A stretch of DNA of 64,000 bases from Chitinophaga sp. Cy-1792 (GCF_011752935.1 NZ_VWWO01000002.1:1302001-1366000), one strand, 5' to 3'; shown: positions 33,064 through 41,785, numbered from the stretch's first letter. The notes: generated by a model from the sequence alone, not told the origin. Translations and numbers: made by a program.

Positions 33064-33642
33064 CTAATCATTTAGTCCCTTTCCGTCCAGTATGGCCCCG
33101 ATTGCCTTTTCTACCCTGGCTTCCCGGGTTTTGGAGGTTTTAGGTTGCGAGAAGTGAAACAGATAGGCACGTTGCCTGCCAGGTGTCAGGGCTTCAAAGG
33201 CACGTCTAAGGTTCGGATTTTTATCCAGGCGCTGCTGGAACTCTTCCGGTACTTTATAATCCGCTGTTTTTTTCATTACCACTTTCAGTCCTGCCTTTTC
33301 TATTGCTATTGCTTCCTGGATGTACGTCTTCAATGTCTTTTTCAGTTGTTTGATTTCTTTGACATTGGTAAAGCGTATCTGGCGGCCTGCTTGTACGTTT
33401 TCCGACTGCTGAATGAGTATGCCTTCCGGATCCTGCATCAGTGCGCCTTTGAAAAGTAGCAGTGCGCAATATTCCTTGAAGCCATGGATGAGCACCACAT
33501 TGCCACCTTCGTAGCTATAGCAGGGCTGGCCCCATTTCAATTCTTCTGTCAGTTTGGTGTCGAGTACAATCGAGCGGAGCAATTTATATTCCTCCTGCCA
33601 TTGGGAGGCTTCGTCAAAGAAAAAATCAACCTTAGGATTCAT
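33064..33642 (-). CDS. YdeI / DUF1801-type protein
   Basis: 192 residues. The N-terminal domain (MNPKVDFFFDEASQWQEEYKLLRSIVLDT; LTEELKWGQPCYSYEGGNVVLIHGFKEYCALLLFKGALM) is DUF1801; the C-terminal part (VPEEFQQRLDKNPNLRRAFEALTPGRQRAYLFHFSQPKTSKTREARVEKAI) is the YdeI/OmpD-associated extension. Function unknown; in other genomes the family often sits with SRPBCC and ArsR genes, as here. Last gene of a four-gene operon (ArsR, SRPBCC, DoxX, YdeI) with gaps of 6-12 bases. Confidence 0.88.
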   Translation of the reverse strand: MNPKVDFFFDEASQWQEEYKLLRSIVLDTKLTEELKWGQPCYSYEGGNVVLIHGFKEYCALLLFKGALMQDPEGILIQQSENVQAGRQIRFTNVKEIKQLKKTLKTYIQEAIAIEKAGLKVVMKKTADYKVPEEFQQRLDKNPNLRRAFEALTPGRQRAYLFHFSQPKTSKTREARVEKAIGAILDGKGLND

Positions 33643-33653
33643 AGCACGGTGGT

Positions 33654-34040
33654 TTATATATTAGTGATCAGCTTTCTGTTTGCTGGTCTGAAATACCAGG
33701 AGATTAAAGTTAAAGCTAATAACAGTAAAGATGGGTAAATTTTATCGAAACCATCATGCACCATGAAGTGGGAGTAGAGCGCGCCGGTAGTGAGAAAGAA
33801 CATACCAGCATAGGCCCATTCCTTCACCAGTGGGAAGCGTGGTACCAATATAGCGATGGTGCCCAGGATTTTCCATATACCCAGCAGCTTCAGGATATAA
33901 ACCGGAAATCCCAGTTCCGTCATAAAATCGTTTTCGGCTTTCATGCCGCTCAATTGTACATATGCTGTAGAAACGAGTCCCAGCGCCAGCCACAGGGTAG
34001 CTATCCAATAAATGATCTTTCCGGTCTTAGTGTTTGTCAT
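33654..34040 (-). CDS. DoxX-family membrane protein
   Basis: 128 residues with four transmembrane helices; pattern IIYWIATLWLALGLVSTAYVQLSG and LGIWKILGTIAILVPRFPLVKEWAYAGMFFLTTGALYSHF is typical of the DoxX-like group. Six bases separate it from the SRPBCC gene and eleven from the YdeI gene. The role in the ArsR-controlled operon is unknown; perhaps response to a hydrophobic or redox-active compound. Confidence 0.85.
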   Translation of the reverse strand: MTNTKTGKIIYWIATLWLALGLVSTAYVQLSGMKAENDFMTELGFPVYILKLLGIWKILGTIAILVPRFPLVKEWAYAGMFFLTTGALYSHFMVHDGFDKIYPSLLLLALTLISWYFRPANRKLITNI

Positions 34041-34046
34041 AGGTGA

Positions 34047-34514
34047 TTATTTTACTTTGCTAAGTATAGATTCGAGACGATTGTGTGCGTAGTTGATACC
34101 CTGGCTGAAAGGCATTTTCAGGTTCTGGTCGCGGAGGTCTGCCGTTTCATAGATGACGTGCATGGTGAGTTTGCTGGTGTCATTACCAGTAGACTCAAAC
34201 CTCAAGAACTCTAGGGTAGGGCCGAATGGTGCATTCTCCATTTCAAAGGTCCTGACGATTTTTTCATTCTCTGTGAGGGCATGTATCACGCCATTTGCAC
34301 GAAACACCGGTGTGCCATGCTGGTCTTTGGTTTCAAACTGAAAGCTGCCATGTTGCCTGTTTTCCAGCTTTAAAACGGCGGTGCCCATCCATTGTGTGAT
34401 GATGTCGGCTTCGGTGTAAGCTTTATACAGTAAATCTACCGGTATTTCAAATTCCCGGGTAATGGTCAGATCCTGGCGGCCTTCTGCGGCTGATATTTTG
34501 GTTTTCAGTTCCAT
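34047..34514 (-). CDS. SRPBCC (AHSA1-type) domain protein
   Basis: 155 residues with the helix-grip pattern ITREFEIPVDLLYKAYTEADIITQWMGT, then FQFETKDQHGTPVFRANG, and a C-terminal helix LKMPFSQGINYAHNRLESIL. It begins 8 bases after the ArsR gene and is the second gene of the four-gene operon. Ligand unknown. ArsR-SRPBCC gene pairs are widespread and are usually annotated only by domain. Confidence 0.88.
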   Translation of the reverse strand: MELKTKISAAEGRQDLTITREFEIPVDLLYKAYTEADIITQWMGTAVLKLENRQHGSFQFETKDQHGTPVFRANGVIHALTENEKIVRTFEMENAPFGPTLEFLRFESTGNDTSKLTMHVIYETADLRDQNLKMPFSQGINYAHNRLESILSKVK

Positions 34515-34522
34515 GGTAGTAC

Positions 34523-34846
34523 CTATTTTTTGGGTTTGTAATTTTTCATGATCTCTTCGAGTTTATTGAATTTCGCATCCCAGAATTGACGGAATGGTTC
34601 AAGGAAATCAGCTATTTCTTTCATTTTATTGGGATTTAAGTGATAGTAGATTTCTCTGCCGTTTTGCTCCTGCTTCAATAACTCGCACTCCGTGAGTATC
34701 TGCAGGTGCTTGGATACGGTGGGCCTCGCCGTATCAAAATTGGAGGCTATAGCTCCCGCTGTCATCGCCTGTGCTGCTACCAGTAATAATATTGCCCTCC
34801 TGGTAGGGTCAGCTATTGCCTGGAAAACATCTCTTCTTAAATTCAT
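34523..34846 (-). CDS. ArsR-family winged-helix regulator (SRPBCC operon)
   Basis: 107 residues: family start [23 protein letters not shown], recognition region [44 protein letters not shown]. No paired cysteines are seen, so it is probably not a metal sensor. It heads its operon and has two GTAGT/ACTAC dyads (34850-34865, 34876-34891) around a -7 box TATATTTG, consistent with autorepression. It is clearly paralogous to the ArsR protein at 44194-44514, with a different recognition helix ([10 protein letters not shown] versus [10 protein letters not shown]). Confidence 0.93.
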   Translation of the reverse strand: MNLRRDVFQAIADPTRRAILLLVAAQAMTAGAIASNFDTARPTVSKHLQILTECELLKQEQNGREIYYHLNPNKMKEIADFLEPFRQFWDAKFNKLEEIMKNYKPKK

Positions 34847-34849
34847 TGT

Positions 34850-34896
34850 GTAGCCATTTGACTACAAATATATATGTAGTCATTTAACTACGCAAA
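34850..34896 (-). promoter_or_regulatory. Double-dyad ArsR operator and promoter
   Basis: Dyads 34850-34865 and 34876-34891 have GTAG(T/C)/ACTAC arms. On the minus strand a -33 TTTG (34893-34896), 20-base spacer containing one dyad, and a -7 TATATTTG (34865-34872) can be read; the second dyad covers the expected transcription start. Confidence 0.78.
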
Positions 34897-34972
34897 TTTA
34901 TTTTGGATCTAGGCAAGTTGGAAAGTGATATTTTTGAAAAGAGATCTATTTGTAAACTCAATCGGACGGACC

Positions 34973-35908
34973 ATGACACTTAAAGACAAGCAGGTATTTA
35001 TAGTAGGTTACGGCGCCATCGGCAAGGCACTGGCCGTATTTTTACAACGTAGGGGCGTTGACGTTAAAATAGCAAGAGGCCGTATACAGGAGGAAGGGAC
35101 TTCCCGGCAACAGATATCGGTGCAATTGCCGGACGATACCATCGTGGAGGCAGCCATCGACGTTTTGCCGCTGAAGGCCTTGCAGGGGCAGGACGGCGTG
35201 CTCGTATTAACGACCAAATCTTTCGGAAATGAAACCCTGGCGGCAGCGTTGAAAACGATGCAGGTAAATATGCCGGTAGTGATACTGCAGAACGGACTGA
35301 ATGTAGAGCAGTCTTTTGAGGGCTCCGGCTTTGAAAACGTATATCGGTGTGTGTTATTTGCCACCAGCCAGCACCTGGAAGGGCAGCGGGTAAGATTTAA
35401 ACCGGTAGCGGTATCTCAGGTGGGCGTTATTAAAGGAAGTGATGTGTTGTTATCCGAAATAGTGGCGCTGCTTTCAACGCCGGATTTCCCTTTCGGGGTA
35501 GCCAGGGATATACAGCCGGTCATCTGGAAAAAAGCGATTGCCAACAGCGTGTTTAATTCTGTCTGCCCACTGTTGAATGCTGATAATGGCATTTTTCACC
35601 GTGATCCTGCTGCCATGGCCATCGCGTCGGAGATTATCGCAGAATGTCTGCTGGTAGCTGCTGCCAAAGGCGTTTTACTGGAAGCGGGCGATATTGAAAA
35701 TACATTGTTGCAAATTAGTAAATCCTCAGACGGACAGCTGATCTCCACCTTGCAGGACCTCAACAACGGGCGACCTACAGAAATAGACACCCTGAATATA
35801 GCCATCGCTCAAATGGCCACAGCATTGAATATGGCCGATAAGGTACCAAGGACGGCCATGTTGGGGCAGCTGATAAAAATCAAATCGGCGTTGGTACAGC
35901 CGAAATAA
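34973..35908 (+). CDS. Ketopantoate reductase-like oxidoreductase (ApbA/PanE family)
   Basis: ATG 34973 chosen because the Rossmann motif starts directly after it (MTLKDKQVFIVGYGAIGKALAVFL, G-x-G-x-x-G); the upstream extension has no family character. 311 residues, usual for ApbA/PanE. The C-terminal domain shows IWKKAIANSVFNSVCPLLN (catalytic Lys region) and RPTEIDTLN, the conserved end motif. The enzyme family reduces 2-dehydropantoate to pantoate with NADPH, but many paralogues act on other 2-keto acids, and no panB/panC gene is nearby. Confidence 0.85.
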   Translation: MTLKDKQVFIVGYGAIGKALAVFLQRRGVDVKIARGRIQEEGTSRQQISVQLPDDTIVEAAIDVLPLKALQGQDGVLVLTTKSFGNETLAAALKTMQVNMPVVILQNGLNVEQSFEGSGFENVYRCVLFATSQHLEGQRVRFKPVAVSQVGVIKGSDVLLSEIVALLSTPDFPFGVARDIQPVIWKKAIANSVFNSVCPLLNADNGIFHRDPAAMAIASEIIAECLLVAAAKGVLLEAGDIENTLLQISKSSDGQLISTLQDLNNGRPTEIDTLNIAIAQMATALNMADKVPRTAMLGQLIKIKSALVQPK

Positions 35909-35932
35909 AATGCTGGACATCTCCCGATTATT

Positions 35933-35978
35933 ATAAAAAATAAAGCCTTCTCCACCCGGAGAAGGCTTTATTTTTTAT
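35933..35978. terminator. Bidirectional terminator
   Basis: A 21-bp perfect stem (arms 35933-35953 and 35958-35978, core AAAGCCTTCTCC) between the reductase (+) and EamA (-) genes. Confidence 0.9.
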
Positions 35979-35989
35979 AGAAAGTAATG

Positions 35990-36892
35990 TTACAATGCTA
36001 CTTTTTTATTGCGGATGGTCAGTAAAACCACGGTGGTGATAATACACAGACTCCCGATCCAGTCGATGGCAGTAAAAGAAGTATTGAGCCAGAGCACTGC
36101 CAGTATGGTAGCGGAGAGTGGTTCGGCGGTGGCGAGCAGACTGGATTTCTGGCCGCCAATGATTTTTACGGCCGTCATGTAGGCATAAAACGGGATGATG
36201 GTGCCTAAGATCATGAGGTATACGAAACCAATCACTGTTTGGAAATCCCATATGCCTGATACGCGCCATGGTGCGTGAACAAAGCAGAAGGCGATTCCGC
36301 CGCAGAGCATGCCCCATCCGGTAACAGTGGCGGCATTGTATTTCTTCAGCAGTTCAGCAGGTTGCAGGGTGTATATCGCCAGCGCAATAGCCGAGGCGAT
36401 GCCCAGCAATAGCGCCGTAACAGAAATGGATAAGGTATGTACGTTGCCATGTGTTACCAGCAGGAAGGTGCCTATTACTGCCAGGGAGATTTCCAGCAGT
36501 TCCGTGAGTTTGGGAACAGCTTTCTTCTTCAGGGCAAGGTATACCACAATCATTACCGGCCCGGTATATTGCAATACCGTGGCAGTGGCGGCATTGGAGT
36601 ACCTGACAGCGGCAAAATAGGTGTATTGTACTGCCAGCATACCCGTGATGCTGAATACCAGCAGTTGTATGGCACTGGATTTTTCCTTCCAGATATCGTT
36701 AATGGGTGCTTTTTCTACTGTTTTGGCAAACAGCAGGAGGCAGGTACCTGCTATCAGCAGTCGTACTGTTATCAGCCATTCTACATTGAGTTCCTTGTTC
36801 TGGAGGAGGAACTGTCCTACGTTTCCTGAAACGCCCCAGAGCGATGCCCCTGCAATCGCCAGTAGGATACCTTTCAGACTTTTATTTTCCAT
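35990..36892 (-). CDS. EamA/DMT-family transporter
   Basis: 300 residues, ten transmembrane helices in two EamA repeats. Signature parts: GILLAIAGASLWGVSGNVGQFLL at the start, AVQYTYFAAVRYSNAATATVLQYTGPVMIVVYL at the end of repeat one, and TAVKIIGGQKSSLLATAEPLSATILAVLWLNTSFTAIDWIG in repeat two. The family exports amino acids, nucleosides or small metabolites from the inner membrane. No regulator is adjacent. Substrate unknown. Confidence 0.92.
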   Translation of the reverse strand: MENKSLKGILLAIAGASLWGVSGNVGQFLLQNKELNVEWLITVRLLIAGTCLLLFAKTVEKAPINDIWKEKSSAIQLLVFSITGMLAVQYTYFAAVRYSNAATATVLQYTGPVMIVVYLALKKKAVPKLTELLEISLAVIGTFLLVTHGNVHTLSISVTALLLGIASAIALAIYTLQPAELLKKYNAATVTGWGMLCGGIAFCFVHAPWRVSGIWDFQTVIGFVYLMILGTIIPFYAYMTAVKIIGGQKSSLLATAEPLSATILAVLWLNTSFTAIDWIGSLCIITTVVLLTIRNKKVAL

Positions 36893-37028
36893 TTCCTGTT
36901 GTGACTTTAATCCTGAGCTGCAAAATTATCTGAAGCAGATGAATTATTTGCATCAATATCACGTCTTAACCAATTTTTGGCCTGATCCGGACAATTTTCA
37001 GCCACCAGTAATCATATTTACGGTAGCT

Positions 37029-37110
37029 GGCGGTTCTTTTCCCAGCCCCTCAGGGGTTGGGAAAAGAACCGCCCTTTTGACACCGCCTGCGGCGGTATCA
37101 AAAGGGCGGT
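37029..37110. repeat. Two overlapping hairpins
   Basis: Hairpin 1: arms 37029-37049 and 37053-37073, 21 bp with one G-U pair. Hairpin 2: arms 37068-37087 and 37091-37110, 20 bp with one mismatch. They share bases 37068-37073, so they cannot both form fully. Located just after the VIT1 gene (minus strand), GC-rich against the background. Confidence 0.8.
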
Positions 37111-37129
37111 AGAAAAATAACATAGTTTA

Positions 37130-37825
37130 TCAACCACCAATCAACCTGGCGATCAAAAAAGCACAGGCTGCGGCAATGGTACCAATAACGGCCACGCGGA
37201 TACCACCTGTAAGCGGGTTCAGACCGGTAAAGCGGCTCTTCACGTAACCAAAGCTAAACAGGCAGATAATGGTGATGATGGCAGAGATCTTCAGGCCTTC
37301 AATGCCGCTGCTGACAAAGAAATAGGGCATTAGTGGTATTAGTCCGCCGACGATATAGGACACCCCAATATTGAGCGCGCTTTTGGTGGCGCGTCGTGGA
37401 TCGGGCTTTTCGAGGCCCAGTTCATATTTCATCATGAAGTCGGCCCAGCGGTCTTTATCGGTGATCAGTTCGGCGGCTGCTTTTTGTTGCAGGTCTCGGC
37501 TAAGGCCTAGTTCCGCGAAGAAAGTTTCTACTTCCTCCCGTTCTCTGTCCGGCACCGTTTCTATCTCTTCATATTCTCTTTTTAATTCGCTGGCGTAATG
37601 GTCCTGCTCTGTTTTGCCGGCGAGATATCCACCGAGTCCCATGGCAATGGAGCCTGCGGCAATTTCCGCCAGTCCGGCCACAACAATAAGGTTTACGTCC
37701 TTTACAGTGCCGCTGAGGCCCGCTGCCAGTGCAAATGGCACGGTAAGTCCGTCAGACATCCCAATTACAATATCCCTGAGCAGTTCCGAACCGGTGAAAT
37801 GCTTTTCCTGGTGCTGGTGAGTCAT
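37130..37825 (-). CDS. VIT1/CCC1-family transporter
   Basis: 231 residues. Opening DIVIGMSDGLTVPFALAAGLSG is the VIT1/CCC1 first helix with the conserved Asp-Gly; a second helix AEIAAGSIAMGLGGYLAGKTEQDHYASELKREYEEIE leads into a charged cytosolic helical segment, followed by three helices near the C-terminus. The family moves Fe2+ or Mn2+ into vacuoles or out of the cytosol. It lies 130 bases downstream of arsC on the same strand and may be read with the ars operon, but it is not a standard arsenic gene. Confidence 0.9.
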   Translation of the reverse strand: MTHQHQEKHFTGSELLRDIVIGMSDGLTVPFALAAGLSGTVKDVNLIVVAGLAEIAAGSIAMGLGGYLAGKTEQDHYASELKREYEEIETVPDREREEVETFFAELGLSRDLQQKAAAELITDKDRWADFMMKYELGLEKPDPRRATKSALNIGVSYIVGGLIPLMPYFFVSSGIEGLKISAIITIICLFSFGYVKSRFTGLNPLTGGIRVAVIGTIAAACAFLIARLIGG

Positions 37826-37955
37826 GCGATAAGTCAGTTTTAAATCTTAGGATCAACGATAACGGGCATAAATGTAATTATTATTTTATTTGTGAGCAGT
37901 TGGGCTGTAAAAAATCATATCCGCTCCTCTTTTGTTTGGATGGTTGGTATATTAT

Positions 37956-38381
37956 TTATTTTTCTGCAGATAAATACTTTGCTGCAAATGTTTTTGTGTA
38001 ATCTTTTATGATTTCCCTCACTTCCCGGAATGCTGCTGTAATCTCTTCTTCCGTACCGGTGGCCTTTGCCGGGTCGGGGAAGTTTTCATGGAATAGCTGT
38101 GCACTGGTCGGGAAATAGGGGCAGCGCTCTTTTGCATGGTCGCATACGGTAATAACGTAGTCGAACGGAATATTCATGTATTCGGAAATGTTATTGGAAG
38201 TGTGAGCGGAGATATTGATGCCATCTGCTGCCATGGTGGCTATTGCGCGTGGATTGACGCCATGTGTTTCCACGCCGGCGCTGTAAATTTCCGCATTGTT
38301 TCCGGCAAAGTGACGGAGGTAACCTTCGGCGATCTGGCTGCGGCAGCTGTTGCCGGTGCATAATACTAATACCTTTTTCAT
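37956..38381 (-). CDS. arsC: Arsenate reductase, thioredoxin-coupled type
   Basis: 141 residues of the low-molecular-weight phosphatase fold. P-loop CTGNSCR (C8 to R14), plus C80 and C87 (VCDHAKERCPYFP): this is the arrangement of Bacillus-type ArsC, which reduces arsenate by a cysteine relay ending at thioredoxin. The protein acts in the cytosol and supplies arsenite to the Acr3 pump encoded 36 bases upstream and to the ArsM methyltransferase. Usual family length (about 139). Confidence 0.95.
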   Translation of the reverse strand: MKKVLVLCTGNSCRSQIAEGYLRHFAGNNAEIYSAGVETHGVNPRAIATMAADGINISAHTSNNISEYMNIPFDYVITVCDHAKERCPYFPTSAQLFHENFPDPAKATGTEEEITAAFREVREIIKDYTKTFAAKYLSAEK

Positions 38382-38417
38382 AAGTAATTTGTAGTAATTG
38401 TAGTAGTTGTTTTTTGA

Positions 38418-39482
38418 TTATTGTATTTCCGGAAGCGTGTACCATTTCTTTCTGAACCAGTAGGCGACATTTACCAGTGCGATCAGGGCAGGTACTTCTA
38501 CCAAAGGTCCTATTACACCGGCAAATGCCTGGCCGGAGTTGATACCGAATACACCGATAGCCACTGCTATGGCGAGTTCAAAATTGTTGCCTGCGGCAGT
38601 GAACGCAATAGAAGTATTACGGGCATAATCTATTCCCAGGAGCTTTCCCAGGAAGAAACTCACCAGGAACATGATGATAAAATAGATCATCATCGGAATG
38701 GCTATTCTTACGACGTCCATCGGCAACTGTAGTATCAGTCTGCCTTTCAGCGTGAACATTACTACGATGGTAAACAATAGGGCGATCAGGGTAATGGGAG
38801 AAATGGTTTTCAGGTATTTTTCCCGGAACCATGTTTCGCCCTTCCAGGCGATCAGGGAATAGCGGCTGATGATGCCTGCCAGGAAAGGAATTCCAAGATA
38901 GATGGCGGTACTATAGGCAATTTCACCGATCGTAATGTTAACAGTAGCGCCCTGCATACCAAATACAGCAGGAAGCCAGGTGAGGAACACATACGCATAT
39001 ACGCTGTAAAACAGTACCTGGAAAATGCTGTTGAGTGCAACCAATCCTGCCGCATATTCACGACTCCCATCGGCCAGTTCATTCCATATGATGACCATAG
39101 CCACGCATCTGGCCATCCCGATAAGCATCAAGCCTGTCATATATTCCGGGTAGTCGTGCAGGAAAATGGCTGCCAGTGCAAACATCAGCAGGGGGCCTAT
39201 TACCCAGTTGAGCAGGAGAGAAACAGATAAAACCCTGGTGTTACGGAATACTTCCGCCATCTGCTCATACCTGACTTTTGCCAGCGGAGGATACATCATC
39301 AATATCAATCCTGCCGCCAGTGGAATGTTTGTGCTTCCGGAAGAGTAGTGGTTAATAAAAGTTGCAGACGAAGGAAAGAAATAGCCAATACCTGTGCCTA
39401 TGGCCATTGCCAGGAAAATCCACCAGGTAAGGTAACGGTCGGTAAAACTCAGTCTGCGTGGTGCAGATGTGTATGTTGACAT
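38418..39482 (-). CDS. acr3: Acr3-type arsenite efflux transporter
   Basis: 354 residues with ten transmembrane helices. Acr3 marks: the first helix region [59 protein letters not shown] (with the conserved Cys of Acr3) and [23 protein letters not shown]. It expels arsenite across the inner membrane using the proton gradient. It starts 29 bases after the ArsM gene and precedes arsC, forming one operon with arsR. Confidence 0.95.
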   Translation of the reverse strand: MSTYTSAPRRLSFTDRYLTWWIFLAMAIGTGIGYFFPSSATFINHYSSGSTNIPLAAGLILMMYPPLAKVRYEQMAEVFRNTRVLSVSLLLNWVIGPLLMFALAAIFLHDYPEYMTGLMLIGMARCVAMVIIWNELADGSREYAAGLVALNSIFQVLFYSVYAYVFLTWLPAVFGMQGATVNITIGEIAYSTAIYLGIPFLAGIISRYSLIAWKGETWFREKYLKTISPITLIALLFTIVVMFTLKGRLILQLPMDVVRIAIPMMIYFIIMFLVSFFLGKLLGIDYARNTSIAFTAAGNNFELAIAVAIGVFGINSGQAFAGVIGPLVEVPALIALVNVAYWFRKKWYTLPEIQ

Positions 39483-39511
39483 AATCGAAATTTAAAATTC
39501 CTGGGGGAGTG

Positions 39512-40348
39512 TTAGCAGCAGCCCGGAGGGCAGCAAGCGTCTGCTGGTTTTTCTGCATATACTGTTATGCTGAAGATGCCGGCATTGCCGTTACGGAATG
39601 CGGTTATTTCCGTTTCGTTCAGGTACCCGGAAAGGATATCATCAGGGATGGTGATTACTTTTTCCTTTTGTACCGTTATATTCTTAAAGCCATTGTCATT
39701 GATCAGCCGGAGGTATTCTTCTTTTGGAATGGCGCCGGATACGCAGCCGGCGTACATTTCTGCAGCCTCTTGAATAGCAGGGGGCAGTGTGCCTGTGAGC
39801 ACGATATCTGAAATACTGAAGTGGCCACCGGGTTTCAGTACGCGGTAGATTTCCTTCAGTACATTATTTTTATCAGGGACGAGGTTAAGTACACAGTTGC
39901 TGACGATGACGTCTGCTACATTAGCGGTTACGGGCATATGTTCAATATCTCCCTGGCGGAATTCCACGTTGTTGAAGCCGAGTTTTTCTGCGTTGGTGCG
40001 TGCCCGTTCTATCATGGCGGGTGTGAAGTCGATGCCGATTACTTTTCCCGTTTCACCGGTTTCATGGCGGGCGATGAAGCAGTCGTTGCCGGCGCCGGAC
40101 CCCAGGTCAATTACGGTGTCGCCTTTTTTAATCCTGGCATATTGTGTAGGCAGGCCGCATCCCAGTGCCAGGTCGGCATCGGGATTATACCCTTCCAGTC
40201 CGGAATAATCATCGCTCATGATGTTGTATACTTCCGTGGAACAGCTGCCTGCGCCGCAGCAGGAGGCAGCGTTGATGGCTTTGTCCTGGGCGGCAATTTC
40301 CGCATATTTCGTTTGTACGAGCTGTTTTTTCTGTTCGTCTGTATGCAT
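39512..40348 (-). CDS. arsM: Arsenite S-adenosylmethionine methyltransferase
   Basis: 278 residues. SAM-binding motif VIDLGSGAGNDCF near residue 80; N-terminal vicinal cysteines (ASCCGAGSC) and conserved Cys in LALGCGLP, VSNCVLNLVPDK and MYAGCVSGA, which are the arsenic ligands of ArsM-type enzymes. The C-terminus ends in CCPPGCC, a second cysteine cluster that is often found in Bacteroidota ArsM and could bind arsenic. The enzyme methylates arsenite to less toxic or volatile forms. Preceded by its own copy of the ArsR operator (40369-40384), so it may be expressed from an internal promoter as well. Confidence 0.93.
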   Translation of the reverse strand: MHTDEQKKQLVQTKYAEIAAQDKAINAASCCGAGSCSTEVYNIMSDDYSGLEGYNPDADLALGCGLPTQYARIKKGDTVIDLGSGAGNDCFIARHETGETGKVIGIDFTPAMIERARTNAEKLGFNNVEFRQGDIEHMPVTANVADVIVSNCVLNLVPDKNNVLKEIYRVLKPGGHFSISDIVLTGTLPPAIQEAAEMYAGCVSGAIPKEEYLRLINDNGFKNITVQKEKVITIPDDILSGYLNETEITAFRNGNAGIFSITVYAEKPADACCPPGCC

Positions 40349-40368
40349 AAAAAAAGCTTTATTGTATT

Positions 40369-40384
40369 ATTGCAATATTACGAT
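40369..40384. promoter_or_regulatory. ArsR operator upstream of arsM
   Basis: ATTGCAATATTACGAT, 15/16 identical to the site before arsR (40747-40762). On the minus strand it contains TAATATTG, one change from the -7 consensus TAnnTTTG. Suggests a second regulated promoter inside the operon. Confidence 0.75.
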
Positions 40385-40403
40385 TGATTAAGGCAAAAAA
40401 TTT

Positions 40404-40733
40404 TTAGCAGCAGTTTCCCTGCGGATCTACATCTTTAAAGAAAGCGTTAAACAGGCTTTTGTACTGTTTCCAGACCGCAGGATTGATGCAATAGCATACA
40501 CTGGCCCCTTCGATGCTTCCCTTGATGATACCGGCGGTTTTGAGCTCTTTCAGGTGCTGGGAAGTGGTGGCCTGTGCCAGCCCCAGTTCATCTACCAGGT
40601 CGCCACATACACAGGCATTCTTTTTTACCAGGTATTGCAGGATGGCGATACGAGCAGGGTGCGCCAGTGCCTTCGCCATGGCGGCAATGTCGTTCTGTTC
40701 CCTCGTAAATAAATCTGCTTTCGTCGCTCCCAT
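40404..40733 (-). CDS. arsR: Arsenic-responsive ArsR repressor
   Basis: ATG 40733 chosen; the 16 residues upstream are not conserved-looking and would cover the operator. The product is 109 residues with winged helix ALAHPARIAILQYLVKKNACVCGDLVDELGLAQATTSQHLKELKTAGII. Cys41 and Cys43 (ACVCGDL) are the arsenite-binding cysteines of ArsR helix 3, and the C-terminal CC can act as further ligand. It is first in the operon arsR-arsM-acr3-arsC. Two copies of its likely operator are seen, before arsR and before arsM. Confidence 0.95.
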   Translation of the reverse strand: MGATKADLFTREQNDIAAMAKALAHPARIAILQYLVKKNACVCGDLVDELGLAQATTSQHLKELKTAGIIKGSIEGASVCYCINPAVWKQYKSLFNAFFKDVDPQGNCC

Positions 40734-40746
40734 ATACCTTCTTGTT

Positions 40747-40762
40747 ATCGCAATATTACGAT
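40747..40762. promoter_or_regulatory. ArsR operator upstream of arsR
   Basis: ATCGCAATATTACGAT, a near-perfect palindrome 13 bases before the arsR start, overlapping a -7-like TAATATTG on the minus strand. Repeated at 40369-40384. Confidence 0.78.
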
Positions 40763-40857
40763 GGTTGTTCCGGATTACCAAGAATATTTTTGCAGTCTAT
40801 GTAAAAGCGCCGCCAATCGGTATTTCCTCCTATCTTTAGTATTCACGTGTTTAACTG

Positions 40858-41715
40858 ATGAAGAAACTGATGGCCTTATCGGGGCATTGTCTGCTCGAAA
40901 TTGCAGCCGGACAAAAGAATCCTTTTCCGCGGTCTAAAAGGTCGCCGGAATACTTGGTATTACTGGTTCATGAAGGCGTGGGTAGCTGGCAGGCCGACTT
41001 TGCAGCCTACCCCTTCAAAGCGCCGGCGATACTATTTGCCACGCCACTACAGGCGGTACAGGTAAAGGCTGCCGGCGTACTGTCGTGGTCACTTATAAAG
41101 TTTCACAGCGATTTCTACTGCATAGAGGCCCATCACGAGGAGGTGGCCTGTAATGGATTACTGTTTAATAATATTTATAAAGATCCGTCTGTATCGCTTA
41201 CATCATCTTCCCATATAGCTTTTAAACAGATATTTGAGCAGATGGAGGAGGAGTTTACCGGCGGACACCCCTCCGCTATCGTGTTGCGGGCATACCTGCA
41301 GCTTGTACTCGCGAAGAGCAGTACCTACAAGGTTCGCGAGGAAGCGGTCATTGCATCAGCGGGGCGTAAGGATGCCAGGATGGAAGCCTTCCGCCAGCTG
41401 CTGGACGAGCATTTTCTTACCTTACATAAACCTGCCGAATATGCCGGCCTGCTGGCCATGACGCCGAATGCACTCAGCAAAAAAGCCATTGGCTATTTTG
41501 GCAAAACGCCTTCTCAGCTGATACAGGAGCGCATTATCCTCGAAGCTAAAAAGCTGCTGCACCTTACGCAGCTCAGCATAAAAGAGATTGCCTTCCGGCT
41601 GAAGTTTGAAGATGAATACTATTTCAGCCGCTATTTTAAAAAGGCGGTAAGCGAATCTCCCCAGGCTTTTCGCAAAAAGGTAGGTATCTCCGAAGTGGCA
41701 TATTCGTCCAGCTAA
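40858..41715 (+). CDS. AraC-family transcriptional regulator
   Basis: 285 residues. N-terminal cupin-like sensor (EYLVLLVHEGVGSWQADFAAYPFKAPAILFATPLQ), C-terminal double helix-turn-helix: YAGLLAMTPNALSKKAIGYFGKTPSQLIQERIILEAKKLL and IKEIAFRLKFEDEYYFSRYFKKAVSESPQAFRKK. Immediately downstream on the same strand, 70 bases away, is a DUF417 membrane protein gene. An AraC protein beside a DUF417 gene recalls E. coli RclR and RclC, where RclR senses reactive chlorine; the sensor cysteines have not been matched here. Confidence 0.92.
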   Translation: MKKLMALSGHCLLEIAAGQKNPFPRSKRSPEYLVLLVHEGVGSWQADFAAYPFKAPAILFATPLQAVQVKAAGVLSWSLIKFHSDFYCIEAHHEEVACNGLLFNNIYKDPSVSLTSSSHIAFKQIFEQMEEEFTGGHPSAIVLRAYLQLVLAKSSTYKVREEAVIASAGRKDARMEAFRQLLDEHFLTLHKPAEYAGLLAMTPNALSKKAIGYFGKTPSQLIQERIILEAKKLLHLTQLSIKEIAFRLKFEDEYYFSRYFKKAVSESPQAFRKKVGISEVAYSSS

Positions 41716-41785
41716 CGTCCATATACGTCCATTTTATCGGGTGTGGCACTGCGGTACTTTTGTTGCAGATCAAATTGTTCTGTAT

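Noticed and set aside
33754-34046. Frames antisense to the DoxX gene
   Set aside because: DoxX protein has clear membrane pattern and operon spacing; the antisense frames have none.
39509-40387. Plus-strand frames of 100-188 residues opposite arsM
   Set aside because: arsM has a full set of SAM and Cys motifs; the opposite frames are shadows of its GC pattern.
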